Assembly: GCF_000766795.1 (NCBI RefSeq)
Contig: NZ_JPDS01000001.1
Span: forward strand, 377,001 to 441,000
Source: Polaribacter sp. Hel1_85
GTDB taxonomy: Bacteria > Bacteroidota > Bacteroidia > Flavobacteriales > Flavobacteriaceae
Length of the DNA: 64,000 bases
Reading direction: 5' to 3'
The position numbers were made by a program, and so were the translations under genes. Shown here piece by piece: positions 52,316 to 61,687 of this stretch (within the stretch, counting starts at the first letter, position 1; each line of letters begins with the position of its first letter). The notes beneath the pieces were generated by a model that was not told the DNA's origin, made no database searches, and saw nothing but the letters and a program-made list of their open reading frames with translations.

Positions 52316-53699
52316 GAAACAAAAAACGATTCAGCAAGAAGTAAGTTTATCAGGTGTAGGTATTCACACAGGTAAAACAGTGAATATGACCATTAAACCA
52401 GCACCTATAAATCATGGTTTTGCATTTGCCAGAATAGATTTAGAAGGTTCGCCAATTATAGCGGCAAAAGCTGAATATGTTGTTAATACACAAAGAGGAA
52501 CAAATTTAGAGAAAAATGGTGTTCAAATTCAGACTTCAGAGCATGTTTTAGCAGCTGCTGTTGGTTTAGATATTGATAACCTTTTAATAGAATTAGATTC
52601 TTCTGAACCACCAATTATGGATGGTTCTTCGAAATACTTTGTAGAAGCTTTAGAAAAAGCAGGAATACAAGAACAAGAAGCAGATATTGAAGAATATGTT
52701 GTAAAAGAAATTATTTCTTATAAAGATGAAATAACAGGAAGTGAAATTATTTTAATGCCTTCAGATGAATACCAAGTTACAACAATGGTAGATTTTGGTA
52801 CTAAAATTTTAGGAACTCAGAATGCAACATTAAATAAAATTTCTGATTTTAAAGAAGAAATTGCTGATGCAAGAACTTTTAGTTTTTTACATGAAATAGA
52901 AATGCTTTTAGAAAACGATCTTATTAAAGGTGGTGATTTAAATAATGCCATTGTTTATGTTGACAAAGAATTGTCTGAAGGAACAATGGAAAAATTGAAA
53001 AAAGCTTTCAATAAAGAAGATATTACAATTAAACCTAATGGTATTTTAGATAATCTTACTTTACATTGGGCTAATGAAGCTGCTAGACACAAATTATTAG
53101 ATGTAATTGGTGATTTAGCTTTAGTTGGTATTAGAATTAAAGGAAAAGTAATTGCTAATAAACCTGGGCATTTAATAAATACACAGTTTGCTAAAAAATT
53201 ATCAAAAATTATAAAACAAGAGAAGAGAAATAATGTTCCTTTTTACGACTTAAATTTGCCTCCATTATTAGATATTCATCAAATTATGGACATTCTTCCT
53301 CATAGACCACCTTTTTTACTAATAGATAGAATATTAGAACTTTCTGATAAGCATGTGGTTGGTATGAAAAATGTAACAATGAATGAGAATTTTTTTGTGG
53401 GGCATTTTCCTGGAGCACCAGTAATGCCCGGTGTTTTACAAGTTGAAGCGATGGCACAATGTGGGGGAGTCTTGGTTTTAAATACAGTACCAGATCCAGA
53501 AAATTATTTGACTCTTTTTATGAAGATGGATAAAGTGAAATTTAAACAAAAAGTATTACCTGGAGATACTCTTATTTTTAAATGTGAATTAATTTCCCCA
53601 ATTCGAAGAGGAATTTGTCATATGCAAGCGTACGCTTATACTAATGGTAAATTGGCAACAGAGGCTGAATTAATGGCACAAATCGTAAGAAAAAAATAA
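52308..53699 (+). CDS. lpxC-fabZ: Bifunctional LpxC deacetylase / FabZ dehydratase fusion
   Basis: 463 residues. The LpxC part (about 1-305) has [17 protein letters not shown], the zinc-site segment [12 protein letters not shown] and [24 protein letters not shown]. The FabZ part (about 325-463) has [45 protein letters not shown] with the catalytic His/Glu pair. LpxC commits UDP-acyl-GlcNAc to lipid A; FabZ feeds hydroxyacyl chains into fatty acid elongation. Joining the two competing steps in one chain is typical of Bacteroidota. It overlaps lpxD and ends 2 bp before lpxA. Confidence 0.97.
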   Translation: MSKKQKTIQQEVSLSGVGIHTGKTVNMTIKPAPINHGFAFARIDLEGSPIIAAKAEYVVNTQRGTNLEKNGVQIQTSEHVLAAAVGLDIDNLLIELDSSEPPIMDGSSKYFVEALEKAGIQEQEADIEEYVVKEIISYKDEITGSEIILMPSDEYQVTTMVDFGTKILGTQNATLNKISDFKEEIADARTFSFLHEIEMLLENDLIKGGDLNNAIVYVDKELSEGTMEKLKKAFNKEDITIKPNGILDNLTLHWANEAARHKLLDVIGDLALVGIRIKGKVIANKPGHLINTQFAKKLSKIIKQEKRNNVPFYDLNLPPLLDIHQIMDILPHRPPFLLIDRILELSDKHVVGMKNVTMNENFFVGHFPGAPVMPGVLQVEAMAQCGGVLVLNTVPDPENYLTLFMKMDKVKFKQKVLPGDTLIFKCELISPIRRGICHMQAYAYTNGKLATEAELMAQIVRKK

Positions 53700-53701
53700 T
53701 T

Positions 53702-54487
53702 ATGAATCAACCTTTAGCATACGTCCATCCACAAGCAAAAATTGCAAGAAATGTAGTAATAGAACCTTTTACTACAATTCATAATAATGTAACTATTGGT
53801 TCTGGAACTTGGATTGGTTCTAATGTAACCATAATGGAAGGCGCAAAAATTGGTAAAAATTGTAGGATTTTTCCTGGAGCAGTTATTTCAGCAATTCCTC
53901 AAGACTTAAAATTTGATGATGAAGAAACTACTGTAGAAATAGGTGATAACGTTACTATTAGAGAATGTGTTACCATAAACAGAGGTACTTCAGATAGAAT
54001 GAAAACCAAAATTGGAGACAATTGTTTAATTATGGCATATTGCCATATAGCACATGATTCTTTTGTTGGTAATAATTGTATTTTCTCAAATAATTCAACT
54101 TTAGCAGGGCATGTTACAATTGGTGACAATGTTGTTTTAGCTGGTATGGTTGCTGTACATCAGTTTGCTTCTGTAGGTAAACATGCATTTGTAACTGGTG
54201 GTTCTTTGGTTAGAAAAGATGTACCTCCTTTTGTAAAAGCAGCAAGAGAACCTCTTTCTTATGTTGGTATTAACTCTGTAGGTTTAAGAAGAAGAGGGTT
54301 TACAACAGAAAAAATAAGAGAAATTCAAAATATATATAGAATTTTATTTCAAAAAAATTATAATAATTCCCAAGCAATTGCAATTATAGAAGCAGAAATG
54401 GAAGCAACTCCAGAACGTGATGAAATAATACAGTTTATTAAAGATTCGCACAGAGGAATTATGAAAGGATATTATAATACTAATTAA
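53702..54487 (+). CDS. lpxA: UDP-N-acetylglucosamine O-acyltransferase
   Basis: 261 residues. Hexapeptide repeats (IGSGTWIGSNVTIMEGAKIG) are followed by the catalytic-His segment MAYCHIAHDSFVG, then GMVAVHQFASVGKHAFVTGGS and the C-terminal helices with REPLSYVGINSVGLRRRGF. LpxA transfers the first 3-hydroxyacyl chain in lipid A synthesis. It is the third gene of the operon, between lpxC-fabZ (2 bp) and efp (9 bp). Confidence 0.96.
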   Translation: MNQPLAYVHPQAKIARNVVIEPFTTIHNNVTIGSGTWIGSNVTIMEGAKIGKNCRIFPGAVISAIPQDLKFDDEETTVEIGDNVTIRECVTINRGTSDRMKTKIGDNCLIMAYCHIAHDSFVGNNCIFSNNSTLAGHVTIGDNVVLAGMVAVHQFASVGKHAFVTGGSLVRKDVPPFVKAAREPLSYVGINSVGLRRRGFTTEKIREIQNIYRILFQKNYNNSQAIAIIEAEMEATPERDEIIQFIKDSHRGIMKGYYNTN

Positions 54488-54496
54488 AAAATAGAA

Positions 54497-55063
54497 ATGG
54501 CAACAACATCAGACATTAGAAACGGATTGTGTATTAAGTACAACAATGATATTTACAAAATTGTAGAATTTTTACATGTAAAACCAGGTAAAGGTCCTGC
54601 ATTTGTAAGAACAAAATTAAAAAGTGTTACCAATGGTAAAGTGGTTGATAATACTTTCCCTGCAGGTAGAAAAATTGATGATGTTCGTGTAGAAACTCAT
54701 AAATTTCAATATTTATATAGTGAAGGAGATACTTATCATTTTATGAATGAGCAAGATTACTCTCAAATTCAATTAGAAAAAACGGCTTTAGATTCTCCAG
54801 ACTTAATGAAAGAAGGAGAAGTTGTTACTATAATTATAAATTCTGAAGACGACATGCCATTATCTGTTGATATGCCTGCAAGTGTTATTTTAGAAGTTAC
54901 TCATACAGAACCTGGTGTTAAAGGAAACACTGCTACAAATGCAACAAAACCTGCAACTGTAGAAAGTGGAGCTACTGTTAATGTTCCTTTATTTATTAAT
55001 GAAGGAGATAAAATTAAAGTAGAAACTACCAAAGGTACATATCAAGAAAGAATTAAAGAATAG
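54497..55063 (+). CDS. efp: Elongation factor P
   Basis: 188 residues with three OB-like domains. The modification loop is VKPGKGPAFVRTKLK, with Lys32 at the tip where other bacteria carry lysylated Lys or modified Arg. The C-terminal domain ends with NVPLFINEGDKIKVETTKGTYQERIKE. EF-P relieves ribosome stalling at polyproline stretches. Its position inside the lipid A operon is common in Flavobacteriia and implies coregulation of translation and envelope growth. Confidence 0.96.
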   Translation: MATTSDIRNGLCIKYNNDIYKIVEFLHVKPGKGPAFVRTKLKSVTNGKVVDNTFPAGRKIDDVRVETHKFQYLYSEGDTYHFMNEQDYSQIQLEKTALDSPDLMKEGEVVTIIINSEDDMPLSVDMPASVILEVTHTEPGVKGNTATNATKPATVESGATVNVPLFINEGDKIKVETTKGTYQERIKE

Positions 55064-55069
55064 TTTCTG

Positions 55070-55834
55070 ATGTCTAAAACAAGGGAAGAAATTAATCAAA
55101 CTGAAAAAGATTACTGGAATGAAGGTAAACTTGAAAGAAGTAAGATTAAAAAATTAAGAAGACATGCTTTTTTTTACTCTTATAAAAGAGAAAAGAAAAT
55201 TTTAAATAAACTTTTAGAAGATTTTAATGGACAAGATGTTTTAGAAATTGGTTCTTATACTTGGGCTTCTTGGTTTACAGAAAATATAAAACCCAAAAGT
55301 TTAACTTGTATTAATATTTCAGAAGTAGAATTAGAGTCAGGAAAAAAACATGCTATTTCTAAATCATTTCCTATAAAACATCATTTAATGGATGCAAATG
55401 CTTTAACTTTTGAAGATGAATCTTTTGATATTGTTTTTGGTGGAGCTATTTTACATCATTTAGATATTGAAAAATCTATTGGTCATGTTCATAGAGTTTT
55501 AAAACCTGGTGGAAAAATTGTTTTTCTAGAACCCTTAAATATGAATCCTTTTTATAAGATTTATAGAAAACTGAATCCAAAAGAAAGAACACCAGATGAA
55601 CATGCTTTAGTTTCTTCAGACTTTAAAATTATTAAAGAAAAATTTACTTTTGATCATTATTTTTTCGATTTCTTTAGTGTTTTATTTGGTTTTATGTCTC
55701 TTAAATTTTTTGGTGATAAAAATTACGATAACTGGATTAACAAATTAGGATCTAATTTAGATGTGTTTTTCTCTAAAATTCCTTTTTTACATTCTCTTTT
55801 TGCAAGAGTAATTATTTATGGTAGTAAAAAATAG
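55070..55834 (+). CDS. SAM-dependent class I methyltransferase inside the lipid A operon
   Basis: 254 residues. Motif I is VLEIGSYTWASWF (57-69), an unusual form with aromatic residues replacing the second and third Gly. It is followed by FDIVFGGAILHHLDIEKSI and RVLKPGGKIVFLEPL, typical of Methyltransf_11. The substrate is not known; the neighbourhood makes a lipid, LPS or glycan likely. It starts 6 bp after efp and ends 6 bp before the second lpxD-like gene. In other flavobacterial operons I recall efp directly followed by the lpxD-like gene, so this may be a local insertion (not checked). Confidence 0.8.
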   Translation: MSKTREEINQTEKDYWNEGKLERSKIKKLRRHAFFYSYKREKKILNKLLEDFNGQDVLEIGSYTWASWFTENIKPKSLTCINISEVELESGKKHAISKSFPIKHHLMDANALTFEDESFDIVFGGAILHHLDIEKSIGHVHRVLKPGGKIVFLEPLNMNPFYKIYRKLNPKERTPDEHALVSSDFKIIKEKFTFDHYFFDFFSVLFGFMSLKFFGDKNYDNWINKLGSNLDVFFSKIPFLHSLFARVIIYGSKK

Positions 55835-55840
55835 ATTTTA

Positions 55841-56767
55841 ATGAAGTTCAAAAAAAAGCAAACATTACTTCAAATTGCTTCATTATTAGAAGTTGATTTT
55901 ATTGGTGATAAAGAATTTGAAATTTCAGGAATCAATGAAATTCATGTTGTTGAGGCTGGAGATATTGTTTTTGTAGATCATCCTAAATATTATGATAAAG
56001 CATTAAATTCTGATGCTACTACAATATTAATCAACAAAAAAGTAGCATGTCCTGAAGGGAAATCTTTATTAATTTCTGATGATCCTTTTCGTGATTTTAA
56101 CAAAATAACAAATCATTTTAATCCTTTTATAGCATCCAAAGTGAGTATTTCACATTCTGCAGTAATTGGAGAGAATACAACTATTCAGCCAAATGTATTT
56201 ATTGGAAACAATGTTTCAATTGGTGAAAATTGTGTAATTCATCCAAATGTTGCTATTTATGACAATTCAGTAATTGGAAACAATGTAACAATTCATGCAA
56301 ATACTGTTTTAGGAGCAGATGCATTTTATTATAAAAATAGACCAAAAGGATTTGATAAATTGATTTCTGGTGGAAGAGTTGTTATAGAAGATAATGTAGA
56401 TTTAGGTGCATCGTGCACAATAGACAAAGGTGTCACTGGAGATACAACGATTGGAAATGGAACAAAAATAGACAACCAAGTTCATGTTGGTCACGATACT
56501 GTTATTGGGAAAAAGTGTTTAATTGCTTCACAAACAGGTATTGCAGGTTGTGTAATTATTGAAGATGAAGTAACGATTTGGGGACAAGTTGGTACAAATA
56601 GTGGAATTACCATAGGTAAAGGTGCTGTAATTTTAGGTCAAACAGGAGTCACAAAATCTGTTGTTGGAGGAAAAAGTTATTTTGGAACTCCAGTATCAGA
56701 ATCAAGAGAAAAATTAAAAGAAATGGCAGAAATAAAACGTTTTTTAAAAGATAGAAAGAATTCATAA
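55841..56767 (+). CDS. Second LpxD-like N-acyltransferase
   Basis: 308 residues. The N-terminal LpxD-like domain (FIGDKEFEISGINEIHVVEAGDIVFVDHPKYYDK) is followed by hexapeptide repeats. A His equivalent to the LpxD catalytic residue lies in NQVHVGHDTVIG, then GVTKSVVGGKSYFGTPVSE. It is about 40 residues shorter than lpxD at 51272 and clearly diverged. It may acylate lipid A with a different chain or act on another nucleotide sugar. It is the last gene of the operon; sucD follows with its own promoter. Confidence 0.85.
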   Translation: MKFKKKQTLLQIASLLEVDFIGDKEFEISGINEIHVVEAGDIVFVDHPKYYDKALNSDATTILINKKVACPEGKSLLISDDPFRDFNKITNHFNPFIASKVSISHSAVIGENTTIQPNVFIGNNVSIGENCVIHPNVAIYDNSVIGNNVTIHANTVLGADAFYYKNRPKGFDKLISGGRVVIEDNVDLGASCTIDKGVTGDTTIGNGTKIDNQVHVGHDTVIGKKCLIASQTGIAGCVIIEDEVTIWGQVGTNSGITIGKGAVILGQTGVTKSVVGGKSYFGTPVSESREKLKEMAEIKRFLKDRKNS

Positions 56768-56797
56768 AAATTCTTTTTTTTTAAAGAATCTATAAAC

Positions 56798-56805
56798 TAT
56801 TTTTG
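56798..56805 (+). promoter_or_regulatory. -7 promoter element of sucD
   Basis: TATTTTTG is an exact TAnnTTTG match, 25 bp before ATG 56831. Confidence 0.7.
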
Positions 56806-56830
56806 CATAACAATATAAAATATCAAACAA

Positions 56831-57703
56831 ATGAGTGTTTTAGTAAATAAAAATTCAAAAATAATAGTTCAAGGTTTTACTGGAAGTGAAGGTACTTTTC
56901 ATGCTGGTCAAATGATTGATTACGGAACCAATGTTGTTGGAGGTGTAACTCCAGGTAAAGGAGGTCAAGAACACTTAGGTAAACCAGTTTTTAATACAGT
57001 GAAAGAATCTGTAGAAAAAGTTGGAGCTGATACTTCTATAATTTTTGTACCACCAGCTTTTGCTGCTGATGCAATTATGGAATCTGCTGATGCAGGAATT
57101 AAAGTAATTATTTGTATTACTGAAGGAATTCCTACTGCAGATATGGTAAAAGTAAAAGCATATGTAGATGATAGAGATTGTACATTAGTTGGTCCTAACT
57201 GTCCAGGAGTAATTACTCCAGATGAAGCTAAAGTTGGTATTATGCCAGGTTTTATCTTCAAAAAAGGAAGAGTTGGTATCGTTTCTAAATCTGGAACTTT
57301 AACTTATGAAGCTGCAGATCAAGTTGTAAAACAAGGATATGGTATTACTACAGCAATTGGTATTGGTGGAGATCCAATTATTGGAACTACAACAAAAGAA
57401 GCTGTAGAATTATTAATGAATGATGATGAAACTGAAGCAATTGTAATGATTGGTGAGATTGGTGGAAATTTAGAAGCTGAAGCTGCACAATGGATTAAAG
57501 CTGATGGAAATAGAAAACCAGTTGTTGGTTTTATTGCAGGACAAACAGCACCAGCAGGAAGAACAATGGGACATGCAGGAGCAATTGTAGGTGGAGCTGA
57601 TGATACTGCACAAGCAAAAATGAAAATATTAGCAGAAAATGGAGTACACGTTGTAAGTTCTCCTGCTAAAATTGGAGAAATGATTGCAGAAGTATTAAAA
57701 TAA
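56831..57703 (+). CDS. sucD: Succinate-CoA ligase, alpha subunit
   Basis: 290 residues. The CoA-binding fold starts [22 protein letters not shown], followed by [14 protein letters not shown] and [10 protein letters not shown]. The phospho-His lies in [16 protein letters not shown]. It forms succinyl-CoA synthetase with SucC, which is not in the window (split sucC and sucD are common in Bacteroidota). The enzyme makes ATP or GTP from succinyl-CoA in the TCA cycle and links to the methylmalonyl-CoA route. It is monocistronic, with its own promoter and terminator. Confidence 0.97.
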   Translation: MSVLVNKNSKIIVQGFTGSEGTFHAGQMIDYGTNVVGGVTPGKGGQEHLGKPVFNTVKESVEKVGADTSIIFVPPAFAADAIMESADAGIKVIICITEGIPTADMVKVKAYVDDRDCTLVGPNCPGVITPDEAKVGIMPGFIFKKGRVGIVSKSGTLTYEAADQVVKQGYGITTAIGIGGDPIIGTTTKEAVELLMNDDETEAIVMIGEIGGNLEAEAAQWIKADGNRKPVVGFIAGQTAPAGRTMGHAGAIVGGADDTAQAKMKILAENGVHVVSSPAKIGEMIAEVLK

Positions 57704-57752
57704 AAAGACATTTTTTAAAAAACTGTTAAAGTTTTATAATTATATAGTGTAT

Positions 57753-57785
57753 AATCCGTTGAATTTGTAAATTCAACGGATTTTT
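57753..57785 (+). terminator. Intrinsic terminator after sucD
   Basis: AATCCGTTGAATTT pairs perfectly with AAATTCAACGGATT and is followed by Ts. Confidence 0.93.
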
Positions 57786-57807
57786 ATTTTAACCCAAATT
57801 AATAATT

Positions 57808-60771
57808 ATGAAAAAAATTAAATTGCTATTAATTAGCTTTTTATTAGTTGCAGCTGTGAGTTGTAAAACTGATAAAGAAAAAAGTTACGAAGTTACTTCA
57901 CAAAATGATTCAAATGGACTAAGATATGAATCCGTAGAAAACGATCCTACAGGTTTACGTTTATACACATTAGAAAATGGTTTAAAAGTATATTTAAGCC
58001 AGAATTCTGATGAACCAAAAATTCAGACTTATATTGCTGTTAGAGCAGGTTCTAATTACGATCCAAAAGAATCTACTGGTTTAGCTCACTATTTAGAGCA
58101 CATGGTTTTTAAAGGAACTCATAAAGTAGGGACTGCAAATTGGGAAACTGAAAAAACCTATTTAGATAAAATTTCTACTTTATATGAACAACACAGAGCA
58201 GAAAAAGATGCAGATAAAAAATTAGCAATCTATAAAGAGATTGATGAAGTTTCTTTAGAAGCGTCTAATTATTCAATTGCAAATGAATATGATAAAATGA
58301 CTGCTTCTCTTGGTGCCACAGGTACAAATGCATACACATGGTTTGAACAAACTGTTTATACAAATAAAATTCCTGCAAATGAATTTGATAAATGGGTGAA
58401 TTTAGAAGCAGAACGTTTTGAAACTTTGGTTTTACGTTTGTTTCATACAGAATTAGAAGCTGTTTTCGAAGAGTTTAATCGTGGACAAGACAATGATTTT
58501 AGAAAACGTTATGCAGCAATGTTAGATGGTTTATTTCCAAATCATCCTTATGGACAACAAACGACTATTGGTACAGGAGATCACTTGAAGAATCCTTCAA
58601 TGATAGATATTCATAACTATTTTAATAAATATTATGTACCTAATAATATGGCTGTTGTTTTAGTAGGTGATTTTGAGTTTGAACCAACAATTAAAAAAGT
58701 AAATGATGCTTTTGGGAAGTTTGAAAGAAAAGAATTAACACATCCAATTTTACCAAAAGAAGAAAAAATAACTTCACCAATTATAAATGAAGTTTTCGGA
58801 CCAACATCAGAATCTATTTCAATTGCATTTAGATCTCAAGGTATCAATACTGAAGAAGAAAAAATGGTGACATTGTGTGATATGATTATGGCGAATGGAA
58901 ATGCTGGTATTATCGATTTAAATTTAAATCAAAAACAATTAGTACAAAGAGCAAGTTGTTCTCCTACTTTTTTAAACGATTATGGATATCATTCTTTTAC
59001 AGGAAACCCAAAAACCGGACAAACCCTAGATGAAGTTAAAGAATTATTATTAACTCAAATAGAAAAATTGAAGAATGGTGAATTTGAAGATTGGATGATT
59101 GAAGCTGTTGTGAACGACTTAAAATTAAGTCAGACTAAACAGTATGAAAACAATTCAGCTTTAGCTGATACTTATGTAAATGCTTTTATTTATCAACAAA
59201 ACTGGTCTCAAAGAGTTAAATTCTTAGATGATTTAAAGAAAATTACGAAAGAAGAGTTAGTTGCTTTTGCAAAGAATTTTTACCAAGATAATTACGTAGT
59301 AACATATAAAAGAAAAGGAGAGGATAAGAATATTGTAAAAGTTGCAAACCCGGGAATTACTCCAGTAAATTTAAATAGAGATAAGAGTTCAGATTATATA
59401 AAAGCATTCAATAAAAAAGAATCTGAAGCTTTACAACCAAAATTTATTGACTATAAAACTGCAATTAAAGAAACTAAAACAGAAAATGGAATTAAAGTTT
59501 CTTATGTACTAAATGAAAAAAATGATTTATTTGATATGAATATCATTTTTGATATGGGTAGTGATAATGACAAAAAATTAACTTTAGCTGCTGGATATTT
59601 AGAATATATTGGAACTGACAAATACACAAATGAAGAAATTAAAAAAGAGTTTTACAAATTAGGTATTTCTTATTACGTTAGCACTGCAAGTGATAAAACT
59701 TATGTTGGTTTAAACGGTTTGAAAGAAAATTTACCAAAAGGATTAGAATTACTAGAACACCTTTGGGATAATGCAAAAGCAGATAAAGAGGCTTATAACA
59801 AATATGTAGAAAAAATCTACAAAGGTCGTCAAGATGGAAAAACTCAAAAAGGAAATATTCTTTGGAATGGTTTAATGAATTATGGTAAATATGGTGAAGA
59901 TTCTCCATTAAGAGACATTATGCAAATTGATGAATTAAAAGCGATAAATCCTGAAGAATTAGTAGCCCTTGTAAAAGATATGAAGAATTACAAACAACGT
60001 ATTTTCTATTATGGAAAAGATGTAAATACAACTGTTTCTTCATTAAATACACACCATAAAGTATTTGGAGATTTAAAAGAATATCCTGTTGCAAAAGAAT
60101 ACAAAGAAGTAGAAACTGGAGGAAACGTATTCTTTACCAATTATGATATGGTACAGACAGAAATGATGTTTTTAGCAAAAGGAGAACCTTTTAAGCCAGA
60201 AAATATGGCAGCTTCAACTTTGTTTAACACGTATTTTGGAAGCGGTTTATCATCAATTGTATTTCAAGAAATTAGAGAATCTAAATCGTTAGCATATTCT
60301 GCTTTTGCAGCTTATAGAGGTGCTTCTAAAAAGGATTCTCCTAATTATGTAATGGCGTATGTTGGTACACAAGCTAACAAATTAGAGCAAGCTGTTGATG
60401 CTATGATGGAGTTAATGAATGATATGCCAGAAGCAGAAAAGCAATTTAATGCAGCAAAAGAAGCTACTTTAAAGAAAATAGCAGCTCAAAGAATTACAAA
60501 ATCTAATATTTTTTGGTCTTATGAAAGATTACAAAAATTAGGAATTGATAATGACAATAGGGAGTTAATGTACAATACCATTAAAGAAATGACGATGAAA
60601 GATTTAAAAGCATTTTTTAACAAAAATATTAAAGGAGAATCTTATAATGTTATGGTTATTGGTAATAAGAAAGACTTAAATGTTGAATCTTTACAGAAAT
60701 TAGGAAAAATAAAAGAATTAGAAATCGATTATTTATTTAATTATGTAGATAAAAAAGAAGTAAAACTATAA
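57808..60771 (+). CDS. M16-family zinc metalloprotease lipoprotein (pitrilysin-like)
   Basis: 987 residues. The lipoprotein signal ends AAVSC with the lipidated Cys at 19. The inverted zinc motif HYLEH (94-98) is followed at about 75 residues by EAVFEEFNRG, the third zinc ligand. A second, probably inactive M16 half lies at about 540-980, containing LLEHLWDNAKADKE-type sequence without a full HxxEH. Full-length two-domain M16 proteases of this type degrade peptides in the periplasm. The gene is monocistronic. Confidence 0.93.
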   Translation: MKKIKLLLISFLLVAAVSCKTDKEKSYEVTSQNDSNGLRYESVENDPTGLRLYTLENGLKVYLSQNSDEPKIQTYIAVRAGSNYDPKESTGLAHYLEHMVFKGTHKVGTANWETEKTYLDKISTLYEQHRAEKDADKKLAIYKEIDEVSLEASNYSIANEYDKMTASLGATGTNAYTWFEQTVYTNKIPANEFDKWVNLEAERFETLVLRLFHTELEAVFEEFNRGQDNDFRKRYAAMLDGLFPNHPYGQQTTIGTGDHLKNPSMIDIHNYFNKYYVPNNMAVVLVGDFEFEPTIKKVNDAFGKFERKELTHPILPKEEKITSPIINEVFGPTSESISIAFRSQGINTEEEKMVTLCDMIMANGNAGIIDLNLNQKQLVQRASCSPTFLNDYGYHSFTGNPKTGQTLDEVKELLLTQIEKLKNGEFEDWMIEAVVNDLKLSQTKQYENNSALADTYVNAFIYQQNWSQRVKFLDDLKKITKEELVAFAKNFYQDNYVVTYKRKGEDKNIVKVANPGITPVNLNRDKSSDYIKAFNKKESEALQPKFIDYKTAIKETKTENGIKVSYVLNEKNDLFDMNIIFDMGSDNDKKLTLAAGYLEYIGTDKYTNEEIKKEFYKLGISYYVSTASDKTYVGLNGLKENLPKGLELLEHLWDNAKADKEAYNKYVEKIYKGRQDGKTQKGNILWNGLMNYGKYGEDSPLRDIMQIDELKAINPEELVALVKDMKNYKQRIFYYGKDVNTTVSSLNTHHKVFGDLKEYPVAKEYKEVETGGNVFFTNYDMVQTEMMFLAKGEPFKPENMAASTLFNTYFGSGLSSIVFQEIRESKSLAYSAFAAYRGASKKDSPNYVMAYVGTQANKLEQAVDAMMELMNDMPEAEKQFNAAKEATLKKIAAQRITKSNIFWSYERLQKLGIDNDNRELMYNTIKEMTMKDLKAFFNKNIKGESYNVMVIGNKKDLNVESLQKLGKIKELEIDYLFNYVDKKEVKL

Positions 60772-60791
60772 GTTTTATTCTTAAAAATATT

Positions 60792-60829
60792 AAAAACTCG
60801 TAAGACAATTTTGTTTTGCGAGTTTTTTT
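60792..60829 (+). terminator. Intrinsic terminator after the M16 protease gene
   Basis: AAAAACTCG pairs with CGAGTTTTT, extended inward by wobble pairs. The TTTTG at 60814-60818, a possible -33 element of the next promoter, lies inside its right arm. Confidence 0.85.
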
Positions 60830-60836
60830 ATTTTAG

Positions 60837-60844
60837 TATCTTTG
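60837..60844 (+). promoter_or_regulatory. -7 promoter element of fabG
   Basis: TATCTTTG is an exact TAnnTTTG match, 24 bp before ATG 60869. A TTTTG 18 bp upstream can act as -33 element, lying within the preceding terminator. Confidence 0.75.
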
Positions 60845-60868
60845 ACGCCTTAAAAACAACCAAACAAC

Positions 60869-61612
60869 ATGAAATTATTAGAAAATAAATCAGCAATTAT
60901 TACAGGTGCAACAAGAGGTATTGGACGTGGAATTGCTATTGAATTTGCTAAACAAGGAGCAAATGTAGCTTTTACTTACAGCTCTTCTGTTGATGCTGCC
61001 AATGCTTTAGAAGAAGAATTAAAAGCATTTGGTGTTTCTGCTAAAGGATATCAATCTAATGCAGCAGATTTTAATGCTGCTCAAGAATTAGCAAAAGAGG
61101 TTTTAAAAGAATTCGGTACTATAGATATTTTAGTAAATAATGCAGGTATTACAAAAGATAATTTGTTAATGCGTATTACTGAAGAAGATTTTGATAAAGT
61201 AATTGAAGTAAATTTAAAATCAGTTTTTAATTTAACCAAAGCTGTAATTCGTCCAATGATGAAACAAAGAGCAGGTTCTATTATTAATATGAGTTCTGTT
61301 GTGGGTATAAAAGGAAATGCAGGTCAAACTAATTATGCAGCATCAAAAGCTGGTATTGTTGGTTTTTCTAAATCAGTTGCTTTAGAATTAGGTTCTAGAA
61401 ATATTAGAAGTAACGTAGTTGCTCCAGGTTTTATAGAAACTGAAATGACTGAAAAATTAGATGAAGCTACCGTACAAAGTTGGAGAGATGGAATTCCTTT
61501 AAAAAGAGGAGGACAGCCAATTGATATCGCAAATGCGTGTGTATTTTTAGCTTCGGATATGAGTGCTTACATTACAGGACAGACCTTATCTGTTGATGGA
61601 GGAATGAGTTAG
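60869..61612 (+). CDS. fabG: 3-oxoacyl-[acyl-carrier-protein] reductase
   Basis: 247 residues. The SDR fold is clear: TGATRGIGRGIA (nucleotide binding), NNAGIT, catalytic Ser in NMSSVVG, and Tyr/Lys in NYAASKAG; then APGFIETEMTEKL, the FabG hallmark. It reduces 3-oxoacyl-ACP to 3-hydroxyacyl-ACP with NADPH in fatty acid elongation, and supplies the hydroxyacyl chains used by LpxA and LpxD. It is monocistronic. Confidence 0.96.
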   Translation: MKLLENKSAIITGATRGIGRGIAIEFAKQGANVAFTYSSSVDAANALEEELKAFGVSAKGYQSNAADFNAAQELAKEVLKEFGTIDILVNNAGITKDNLLMRITEEDFDKVIEVNLKSVFNLTKAVIRPMMKQRAGSIINMSSVVGIKGNAGQTNYAASKAGIVGFSKSVALELGSRNIRSNVVAPGFIETEMTEKLDEATVQSWRDGIPLKRGGQPIDIANACVFLASDMSAYITGQTLSVDGGMS

Positions 61613-61629
61613 ACTATATTTTTACATAT

Positions 61630-61662
61630 TATAGAAAGCTTCAATTTATAGAAAGCTTCAAT
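61630..61662. repeat. 17-bp direct repeat containing a duplicated terminator arm
   Basis: TATAGAAAGCTTCAAT occurs at 61630-61645 and again at 61647-61662. Either copy can pair with the single right arm TTGAAGCTTT at 61673-61682. Confidence 0.85.
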
Positions 61663-61687
61663 ATTTTATATGTTGAAGCTTTTTTTT
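61652..61687 (+). terminator. Intrinsic terminator after fabG with two alternative left arms
   Basis: AAAGCTTCAA (61652-61661) pairs with TTGAAGCTTT (61673-61682) and a T-run follows. The upstream copy of the left arm (61630-61645) can compete for the same partner. Confidence 0.85.

Noticed and set aside
56965..57711. Minus-strand ORFs inside sucD
   Set aside because: Shadows of a highly conserved plus-strand gene; rich in Ser, Ile and Ala as expected for the complement.
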